Below are positions 56,053 to 64,000 of a DNA stretch of 64,000 nucleotides, in pieces (position 1 is the stretch's first letter; each line of letters starts with the position of its first letter). Source of the stretch: Arenicella xantha (lineage in GTDB: Bacteria; Pseudomonadota; Gammaproteobacteria; Arenicellales; Arenicellaceae); assembly GCF_003315245.1 (NCBI RefSeq), contig NZ_QNRT01000010.1, positions 1 to 64,000 of the forward strand, read 5' to 3'. Below the pieces are notes generated by a model. It was given only the letters and a program-made list of their open reading frames with translations, was not told the DNA's origin and ran no database searches. A program made the translations under genes and the position numbers.

Positions 56053-57063
56053 TTGCGCCCCACCTATCACGTGACAAAGTCCCCTGACCAAGCATTTGCC
56101 AACCTGTCGCCAGACGAAGTGTTGAACAGTATTGAGCAATTCGGCTTACGGTGTGACGGCCGCATGCTCGCGCTAAATAGCTATGAAAATCGAGTCTACC
56201 GCGTAGGCCTCGACGACGGCAGCAGCAAGGTCGCTAAGTTTTATCGGCCAGCACGCTGGACTGACGAAGCAATCTTAGAAGAGCATGCATTTACGCAAAC
56301 TTTGGCGGAGCTAGAAATACCGGTAGTCGCGCCAATTGTAGTAGACGGCCACACCTTACTTAAAACTGATAAATTTCGAATTGCCTTATTTGAGAACCGT
56401 GGAGGTCGCGCACCCGATTTAGAAGACTTTGACCAGCTCGAACAAATGGGCCGCTTCATGGGTCGCATTCATCGCGTCAGTCAAACCTCTAACTTTGAGC
56501 ATCGACCAACCCTTGATATTGATTCATTCGGCCATCAACCTCGAGCGTTCATTCTAGACAATAATTTTGTGCCACCGGAATTAGTCGAGGCCTACGCGTC
56601 GCTGACTGAGCAATTACTCAAAGAAGCCGCACAGTGCTATACCCGCGCTGGCGATACCACACTTATCCGTTGCCACGGTGATTGTCATCCAAGCAATATA
56701 TTATGGACCGATAACGGGCCGCATATTGTGGATTTTGATGATGCGCGTATGGCACCCGCAGTCCAGGACTTGTGGATGTTTCTAGCTGGTGACCGGCCTG
56801 ATCGAACCGCTGGTTTAGACGCAGTATTAACCGGTTACACGGAGTTTTGCGACTTTGACGCGCGCGAATTACACTTGATCGAGGCATTACGCACACTGCG
56901 ATTAATTCACTATTATGGCTGGTTGGCTAAGCGCTGGGACGACCCAGCATTCAAAATGGCCTTCCCGTGGTTCAATACTCAACGCAGTTGGGAAGATCAT
57001 ATTTTAAGCCTCCGTGAACAGGCCGCGTTATTGCACGAAGAACCGCTATCTTGGTTTGGATAA
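56053..57063 (+). CDS. srkA: stress-response serine/threonine kinase SrkA (YihE)
   Basis: A 336-residue cytoplasmic kinase of the aminoglycoside-phosphotransferase fold. Motifs are 'LNSYENRVYRVGLDDGSSKV' (nucleotide loop and Lys), 'KFYRPARWTDEAILEEHAFT', 'RCHGDCHPSNILW' (catalytic loop), 'HIVDFDDARMAPAVQDLWMF' (metal Asp) and the C-terminal 'RLIHYYGWLAKRWDDPAF'. E. coli SrkA protects against Cpx-envelope stress-linked death. The TTG start at 56053 has no evident ribosome site and is uncertain. Confidence 0.93.
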   Translation: MRPTYHVTKSPDQAFANLSPDEVLNSIEQFGLRCDGRMLALNSYENRVYRVGLDDGSSKVAKFYRPARWTDEAILEEHAFTQTLAELEIPVVAPIVVDGHTLLKTDKFRIALFENRGGRAPDLEDFDQLEQMGRFMGRIHRVSQTSNFEHRPTLDIDSFGHQPRAFILDNNFVPPELVEAYASLTEQLLKEAAQCYTRAGDTTLIRCHGDCHPSNILWTDNGPHIVDFDDARMAPAVQDLWMFLAGDRPDRTAGLDAVLTGYTEFCDFDARELHLIEALRTLRLIHYYGWLAKRWDDPAFKMAFPWFNTQRSWEDHILSLREQAALLHEEPLSWFG

Positions 57064-57098
57064 TCGAGGCCTTCGGCCAATTTCTATTAGCGCTGAGA

Positions 57099-57140
57099 TA
57101 TCACTAACCGTCATAAATAGTTATCACTAACCGTCATAAA
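57099..57140. repeat. 19-bp tandem direct repeat (period 23)
   Basis: TATCACTAACCGTCATAAA occurs at 57099-57117 and again at 57122-57140. The stop codon of the minus-strand gene (57111-57113) lies in the outer copy, so the duplication sets the last residues of that protein. Confidence 0.9.
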
Positions 57141-57608
57141 CACCTGTAAAGGCGGAAACACCGGCTGAGTCGGCAACCGATATGCACGCCCTAAACGGTC
57201 ATACACTGCTCCAGAGTTCGGATCCACAAAGCCACCGAACCAAGGCAGCTGATTTGGTAACTGCGGCGGCACCTTAGCACTGAACATAATCTCAATTCCG
57301 GCACGTTCAGTTTTGACCGATACCGCGCACACCACCACGGTGGCACCACAGCCGCTCATTGGGTCGTGAACAAATGCCGATAACTCGAGCGCCTGTGATC
57401 GTTGCGATGCACTCAGCCGAGTAGCCCAAACTCGCTCGTTCCCAAGCCTACGCAATGCGGTTTCCCCGATCTGCACATTATCAAACGCGGTTGCCGGATT
57501 AGTAACTCTCGGGGGGCCAGATAAGCTTCGAAACAAAATAAACAAAAACGCCAACGCGAGTAGCGCAAACATAATCTTCACGACTCGCAGCAAACCCTCT
57601 CGAGCCAT
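57111..57608 (-). CDS. membrane-anchored hypothetical protein
   Basis: A 165-residue protein with a lysine/arginine-flanked N-terminal helix (about residues 10-27, 'MFALLALAFLFILFRSL') and a periplasmic domain with two cysteines ('SGCGATVVVCAV') likely to pair. No family is recognised. Its ATG overlaps the TAA of the gene upstream by one base (TAATG), so the two are coupled. Its 3' end is a recent tandem duplication. Confidence 0.65.
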   Translation of the reverse strand: MAREGLLRVVKIMFALLALAFLFILFRSLSGPPRVTNPATAFDNVQIGETALRRLGNERVWATRLSASQRSQALELSAFVHDPMSGCGATVVVCAVSVKTERAGIEIMFSAKVPPQLPNQLPWFGGFVDPNSGAVYDRLGRAYRLPTQPVFPPLQVFMTVSDNYL

Positions 57609-58090
57609 TATTTCATCGCCTTCACGGAGATTATTTCAGCTTGCCAGCTAAGTCCTTCCAGACTTGAGTTAAGACCTTTAAAGTCTAGGTTTTGAACAAC
57701 CTCGCCAGTCGTCTCAGGAGCGAGACTAAATAACACATCGCGCTCCAACCGCATAAGCTGCTTACACTCCGCGCCTGACTCGCACTGCGACACAGTCACA
57801 GCATAGCCAACACGGTTGAGCGTAGCACTGGCGTGGGTATTCTCAAGACATATCGCAATATCGTAGTTACTACGATAGGTATGCTGGGCGGTAATACCAC
57901 ACACAAGCAACTCCGAAGGCGAGATTAAGCCGACCTTAGCACTCCGAGTAGCACCATCATACCAAGCGCCGGCAGCAGCCAATATTAGGGTGATCACCGT
58001 CAGTATAATTTTGTGTTTCTTGGTCAAATTCGACAAGAACAACACCCAAATTAGAAACAAGACCAACAGTACAATAACAACTCTAATCAT
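57608..58090 (-). CDS. membrane-anchored hypothetical protein
   Basis: A 160-residue protein with two N-terminal hydrophobic segments (about 3-20 and 27-45) and a periplasmic domain with four cysteines ('LLVCGITA', 'IAICLEN' and 'QCESGAECKQL'), probably in disulfides. No family is recognised. It is the first gene of a coupled pair with the 57111-57608 gene and is divergent from the PulE/GspE-type ATPase. Confidence 0.65.
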   Translation of the reverse strand: MIRVVIVLLVLFLIWVLFLSNLTKKHKIILTVITLILAAAGAWYDGATRSAKVGLISPSELLVCGITAQHTYRSNYDIAICLENTHASATLNRVGYAVTVSQCESGAECKQLMRLERDVLFSLAPETTGEVVQNLDFKGLNSSLEGLSWQAEIISVKAMK

Positions 58091-58275
58091 CCGTTCCTCG
58101 GCATGTTGACAATAGTAAAAGATTTCAAGACAGTAAATTCACTGGCATGATAGCACCTCATGTCATAACATCGTCAAAGACACACAGATCATATCGCAAT
58201 GACAAGCTCGGTTCGCCCATCAGATACACCGCTACTCATCGCAAAAACTCTCTCAGGATTGATAAAGCCAACCAA

Positions 58276-60030
58276 ATGACCATCGAAAAACTTACCCACA
58301 AATCGATCTTAAAGGCGATGTTCAAGGATCAAATGATCTCGGTTGCGGAAGCAAAGCGAATTGACGTCAATTTAGCAGGGTCCATCAACGACCCGATCCA
58401 CCCCCTTACCGGGATCGCTAAAAGTTTACCCGAGCATCAACAGTTGGGCATCAAGATTACTCTGGAATATCTGTGCGAATGGTTTGCTAAACAAGTCGAT
58501 GTGCCGTACTTCGTGATCGACCCGTTGAAAATCGACATCGGCGCAGTCACACAAGTAGTCGCGCCCCAATACGCCAAAAAACATGGCATTTTGGCTGTAA
58601 GTTCAACACCAGAGTTTGTTACCTTGGCGGTCAAAAACCCGTTGGACTTATCTTGGCGAGATGATCTTGAGAATATTCTTAGACGAGAAGTTCGTGTGGT
58701 GTTCGCCAACCCAAACGATGTTGAACGCTATATCTCTGAGTTTTATACGCTGGCCAAGTCAATTAGCCAGTCGACAATTTCAGACGAGCGAGCCGGCGTC
58801 AGTATTCAGCAAAATCTCGAGCAATTAGTTGACCTCGGGCGACGCGGCCAACTCGATGCGGAAGACCACCACATAGTTCAACTCGTAGACTGGTTATTGC
58901 AGTATGCATTTGAACAGCGTGCTAGTGATATTCATCTAGAACCACGCAAGACAATGGGCGAAATCCGCTTCCGAATAGACGGTATCTTGCATCATGCTTA
59001 TCAGGTTCCGCCGAATGTCTTATTAGCCATTATTGGCCGCTTAAAAACCTTAGGTCGAATGGATATCGCGGAAAAAAGACGACCTCTCGATGGTCGCTTA
59101 AAAACCCGCACACCCGACGAAAAGGAAATCGAACTTCGATTGTCGACCATTCCCACCGCCATGGGCGAGAAGCTGGTCATGCGAATCTTCGACCCAGAGG
59201 TATTGCAACGTAGTTTCACGCAACTCGGCTTGAATGACACTGAGCTTGCAACTTGGCATCAATTAACCGCACACACTAACGGTATTATCTTAGTCACCGG
59301 CCCCACCGGTTCGGGCAAAACGACCACGCTTTACTCGACCCTAAAGAACCTAGCGACCAGCGAGGTAAATGTTTGTACCATCGAAGATCCAATTGAAATG
59401 GTCGAGCCAGCATTTAACCAAATTCAAGTACATTCGGCGATTGATTTAGATTTCGCTGCCGGCGTAAAAGCGTTGCTACGGCAAGATCCCGACATCATTA
59501 TGATTGGCGAGATCCGCGATTTAAAAACTGCAGAAATGGCAATTCAAGCCGCCTTGACCGGCCATTTAGTACTTTCCACTTTGCACACCAATGATTCACC
59601 ATCGGCAATTACACGAATGCTCGAACTTGGCGTGCCGGCGTATCTGATCAACGCCACCGTGCTCGGAGTCTTAGCGCAGCGACTAGTGCGTACCTTGTGT
59701 CCTAATTGTAAAGAACCCGACACCGTTGACCCCACAGTTTGGCAAAGCTTCACCAAGGGAATTGATGTTGACCTCGAAACACCATGCAAACCAGTCGGCT
59801 GTATCGAATGCCGACAAACAGGATTTTTGGGCCGAGTAGGGCTTTATGAAATGCTTGAGATGAGTAACTCACTCAAATCCAAGGTAAAACCAGATGCTGA
59901 TTTAGAAATCTTACGCCAGCAAACTAAGGACGATGGCCTGCGCACCTTACGTTACAGCGGCGCTAAAAAGGTTGCTGAAGGTTTCACAACTATTGAAGAG
60001 GTACTGCGCGTTACGCCGTTTGTGGCGTAA
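58276..60030 (+). CDS. GspE/PulE-type secretion or pilus ATPase
   Basis: A 584-residue hexameric ATPase that drives type II secretion or type IV pilus assembly. The N-terminal MshEN-like domain (about 1-140) is followed by the catalytic core with Walker A 'GPTGSGKTTTLYSTL', Asp box 'CTIEDPIEMVEP', Walker B 'RQDPDIIMIGEIRD' and His box 'STLHTNDSPSAITR'. A four-Cys zinc site 'CPNCKE...CIECRQTGFLGRVG' is also present. A longer frame from 58147 is possible; the start at 58276 fits the family better and leaves room for divergent promoters. No other secretion gene is nearby. Confidence 0.9.
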   Translation: MTIEKLTHKSILKAMFKDQMISVAEAKRIDVNLAGSINDPIHPLTGIAKSLPEHQQLGIKITLEYLCEWFAKQVDVPYFVIDPLKIDIGAVTQVVAPQYAKKHGILAVSSTPEFVTLAVKNPLDLSWRDDLENILRREVRVVFANPNDVERYISEFYTLAKSISQSTISDERAGVSIQQNLEQLVDLGRRGQLDAEDHHIVQLVDWLLQYAFEQRASDIHLEPRKTMGEIRFRIDGILHHAYQVPPNVLLAIIGRLKTLGRMDIAEKRRPLDGRLKTRTPDEKEIELRLSTIPTAMGEKLVMRIFDPEVLQRSFTQLGLNDTELATWHQLTAHTNGIILVTGPTGSGKTTTLYSTLKNLATSEVNVCTIEDPIEMVEPAFNQIQVHSAIDLDFAAGVKALLRQDPDIIMIGEIRDLKTAEMAIQAALTGHLVLSTLHTNDSPSAITRMLELGVPAYLINATVLGVLAQRLVRTLCPNCKEPDTVDPTVWQSFTKGIDVDLETPCKPVGCIECRQTGFLGRVGLYEMLEMSNSLKSKVKPDADLEILRQQTKDDGLRTLRYSGAKKVAEGFTTIEEVLRVTPFVA

Positions 60031-60039
60031 TGTTTCGCT

Positions 60040-61871
<1,832 letters not shown>

Positions 61872-61883
61872 AGAACATTCGAT

Positions 61884-62330
61884 ATGAGTTTTGAATACTT
61901 ACACAGCATGCTGCGCGTGGAAAACCTCGACACCGCGCTCGATTTCTTTTGCAACAAACTAGGGTTAATCGAAACCAGCCGACAGGACAATAAGGTAGGG
62001 CAGTACACCTTAGTATTTCTAGCTGCCCCACATGACTTAGCTCGCGCCAAAGAGCATCAAGCACCGTTGGTCGAACTCACTTACAACTGGGGCGAAAACC
62101 AATACGACAGTGGCCGAAACTTCGGTCATTTAGCGTATCGCGTTGACGACATATACGCTCACTGCCAAAAGTTGATGGATGCCGGCGTAGTAATCAACCG
62201 ACCACCACGCGACGGTTATATGGCGTTTATTCGCACACCGGACGGCATCTCGATTGAACTACTGCAAAAAGGTGACGCCTTGGCACCGCAAGAACCGTGG
62301 GCCTCGATGGAAAATACTGGAGCGTGGTAA
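61884..62330 (+). CDS. gloA: lactoylglutathione lyase (glyoxalase I)
   Basis: A 148-residue metalloenzyme that isomerises the methylglyoxal-glutathione hemithioacetal to lactoylglutathione. The two VOC-fold halves supply metal ligands at His-7, Glu-64, His-82 and Glu-125. 'NFGHLAYRVDDIYAHCQKL' and 'FIRTPDGISIELLQ' are family signatures. The length is that of the Ni/Co-type bacterial enzyme. It is 12 bases downstream of hemB. Confidence 0.93.
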   Translation: MSFEYLHSMLRVENLDTALDFFCNKLGLIETSRQDNKVGQYTLVFLAAPHDLARAKEHQAPLVELTYNWGENQYDSGRNFGHLAYRVDDIYAHCQKLMDAGVVINRPPRDGYMAFIRTPDGISIELLQKGDALAPQEPWASMENTGAW

Positions 62331-62448
62331 TTGAGCGAGAGCAACTTAGGTTCATACCTGGCAGCTAACCTTGTAAAAACCTTAGGCTTTAAAAATCGTT
62401 GAATCGACCCTATATTAGGTTGTATACCAGCAAACATGAGGATGCTTA

Positions 62449-62775
62449 ATGCTGATTTCAAATATGGAAGTCATACCAGATCGACGCGTAGTCAAGCACC
62501 TAGGATTAGTGCAAGGCAGCACAGTGCGCGCGAAGCACGTTGGGCGTGACATTATGGCCGGATTCAAGAATATCTTGGGCGGCGAATTGGTCGGCTACAC
62601 TGAGCTGATGAGTGAAGCACGTGATGAAGCCAAACAACGCATGATCGCGCAAGCTGAGAGCATTGGCGCAAATGCCGTATTAAATGTACGTTTCGCTACC
62701 GCATCGGTGGCACAAGGCGCGGCTGAACTATTCGCCTACGGCACCGCAGTGGTACTCGACGGCGTCGACGGTTAA
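62449..62775 (+). CDS. YbjQ family (UPF0145) protein
   Basis: A 108-residue cytoplasmic protein of the YbjQ/UPF0145 heavy-metal-binding-domain family. The pattern 'GSTVRAKHVGRDIMAGFKNI' with 'GGELVGYTELMSEARDEAKQ' and 'AESIGANAVLNVRFATASVA' is characteristic, and members form pentameric rings of unknown role. It is followed 8 bases later by a second, membrane-anchored family member. Confidence 0.92.
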   Translation: MLISNMEVIPDRRVVKHLGLVQGSTVRAKHVGRDIMAGFKNILGGELVGYTELMSEARDEAKQRMIAQAESIGANAVLNVRFATASVAQGAAELFAYGTAVVLDGVDG

Positions 62776-62783
62776 GCCCTCGC

Positions 62784-63227
62784 ATGATTGAATTTGTTAT
62801 CTTTCTCAGCCTGATCCTCTTAGGTTTCGGTTTTGGTAGCTATCGGGAGAAACAACACTACCGGTCAATCATTGAGCGCGAGGCACAGTACCGCGATATT
62901 TTGGTGTTCGAGTCGAGCTACCCCAAAGAGCAAACCGATGGGCACGGTGGTCAGTTGGTGCAAGGCAGCGTGGTGATCTCGGCCGACTACTTTAAAACCT
63001 TCGTAGCCGGACTACGCAAGCTGATCGGCGGCCGGCTCCGTAGCTACGAGAGCTTGCTTGACCGCGGCCGACGCGAAGCAGTTCTCAGAATGAAGCACGA
63101 GGCGCATCAAGCTGGCGCCAACCATGTGTTTAACGTCCGTTTTGAAACATCGTCGATTTCCAAAGGCGAGAGCGGCACACTTAGTTCTGTCGAAGTATTG
63201 GTGTATGGCAGTGCGGTAAAGCGATAG
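62784..63227 (+). CDS. membrane-anchored YbjQ-like protein
   Basis: A 147-residue protein with an N-terminal helix (about residues 2-20) and a YbjQ-type domain from about residue 30. 'GSVVISADYFKTFVAGLRKL' parallels the first copy, and 'GGRLRSYESLLDRGRREAVL' and 'AHQAGANHVFNVRFETSS' follow. It is a diverged tandem paralogue of the gene before it, tethered to the membrane. An M48 protease gene starts 3 bases after its stop. Confidence 0.88.
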   Translation: MIEFVIFLSLILLGFGFGSYREKQHYRSIIEREAQYRDILVFESSYPKEQTDGHGGQLVQGSVVISADYFKTFVAGLRKLIGGRLRSYESLLDRGRREAVLRMKHEAHQAGANHVFNVRFETSSISKGESGTLSSVEVLVYGSAVKR

Positions 63228-63230
63228 CTC

Positions 63231-64000
63231 GTGCAATTTGAAAATCGTCAACCGGCAGATGGAATCAACGCGCCGCCTGAACACCCATTAAAGGAATTTA
63301 CTCAGCTGCTAATCGCCGTTGGTCTTACCTGCGTTGCGCTGGTCGCACTGCTTACCTATATCGCAGGTCAATTAGCGCACCATATCCCGTTTCGTTATGA
63401 GCAAGACATGGTGGCCAATATAAGCTGGCTCGAGCCACAACAAAATAGTTCTGAGCAACAACGCCTGCAAGCAATACTTGATCAAGTAGTCGTCAACATG
63501 GGTTTGCCTAACGACATGCAAATCACTGTCCACTATAGTGACGACACAACGGTTAATGCGTTCGCGACACTCGGCGGGCATATCGTTATGTTTAAAGGCT
63601 TGCTAGATCAGCTTCCCAATGAGCAAGCCATCGCCGCCGTATTGGCGCATGAAATAGCCCACGTCAAATTACGTCATCCAATTGTTGCCGCTGGGCGCGG
63701 TTTTACCCTGCTAACACTAGGCGCCGTAATCAGTGGATCATCGAGCAGCACAGCCGGACAATGGCTAATCGGCAGCTCTACCAACTTACAATTGATGCAA
63801 TTCTCACGCAAACAGGAGCTCGCAGCTGATCGTTTAGCCGCCGAAGCAATGCTCGCCACCTACGGAAGTATCGACGGCTTACTAGCGGTATTCGATTTGT
63901 TCACAACTCTCGAAGCTGACAGCGCCTTCACCGCATTAGATGTTGAAGCCCTGCGCAGCCACCCTTATTCGCACAAGCGACGACGAGCTATTGAAAAAAT
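63231..64000 (+). CDS. M48-family metallopeptidase (3' end beyond the window)
   Basis: At least 256 residues from a GTG at 63231; the frame runs off the window. One membrane helix is at about residues 25-48. The zinc site 'LAHEIAHVKLRHP' (HExxH) and the distal ligand region 'QELAADRLAAEAM' are intact. M48 proteases with this layout cleave misfolded or lipidated envelope proteins. It is the third gene of a run with the two YbjQ-like proteins, spaced by 3 bases. Confidence 0.88.
   Translation, partial: MQFENRQPADGINAPPEHPLKEFTQLLIAVGLTCVALVALLTYIAGQLAHHIPFRYEQDMVANISWLEPQQNSSEQQRLQAILDQVVVNMGLPNDMQITVHYSDDTTVNAFATLGGHIVMFKGLLDQLPNEQAIAAVLAHEIAHVKLRHPIVAAGRGFTLLTLGAVISGSSSSTAGQWLIGSSTNLQLMQFSRKQELAADRLAAEAMLATYGSIDGLLAVFDLFTTLEADSAFTALDVEALRSHPYSHKRRRAIEK

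Overview
The window looks like a stretch of chromosome from a free-living, probably marine, gammaproteobacterium of moderate GC content. The evidence is the set of housekeeping genes (fxsA-groES-groEL, bfr/bfd, plsY, folB, uppP-hslO, rmuC, cca, pyrE, xthA, ampG, selO, gcvR, priA, mscL, srkA, mtgA, hemB, gloA). The genus cannot be fixed from sequence alone. No rRNA, tRNA, CRISPR array, IS transposase or prophage was seen.

Left flank (1-8.7 kb). Two groups of small accessory genes surround the conserved fxsA-groESL locus. They are mostly on the minus strand, encode exported or lipoprotein-like products of unknown function, and several are broken. These include a lipoprotein gene split by a frameshift (1513-1846), a multiply frameshifted relic of a metzincin-like zinc protease (2662-3261), a frameshifted ribbon-helix-helix-like micro-gene (3364-3482), and a lipoprotein gene whose lipobox cysteine codon is UGA (6527-6931). 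A Sel1-type protein carries an 11-base poly-C tract in its coding region. groES has a perfect CIRCE operator overlapping a sigma-70-type promoter, and a long palindromic element lies between groES and groEL.

Metabolic and regulatory middle (8.7-31.2 kb). This region holds an amidohydrolase with two regulators, an EamA exporter and a Fur-box-preceded bfd/bfr iron pair. It continues with an ECF sigma factor / anti-sigma / DUF4097 operon, a large secreted pullulanase with two X25-like modules, and a PspA-like protein coupled to a polytopic membrane protein. Next come an acyltransferase, a P-loop kinase, dodecin, a GFA-family protein, a second membrane-anchored AraC regulator, and a group with a c-type-heme lipoprotein, a SnoaL-like lipoprotein and a DUF6916 protein.

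Core right half (31.8-64 kb). Here genes are dense and conserved: plsY/folB, a crotonase, pteridine reductase, and the compact uppP-hslO-DUF2058-rmuC-dipeptidase run. These are followed by a beta-helix lyase-like protein, cca, pyrE/xthA, ampG, DUF3592, selO, gcvR and priA with paired DnaA-box-like sites upstream. The remainder comprises a methyltransferase, an EEP-family hydrolase, mscL, a GDPD phosphodiesterase, srkA, two small membrane proteins, a PulE/GspE ATPase, mtgA, hemB, gloA, two YbjQ-family proteins and a truncated M48 metallopeptidase at the window edge. Several convergent gene pairs are separated by perfect hairpins.

No clearly new multigene system is proven. The strongest leads are the UGA-in-lipobox gene, the metzincin relic with its overlapping lipoprotein, the poly-C tract, and the palindrome inside groESL.
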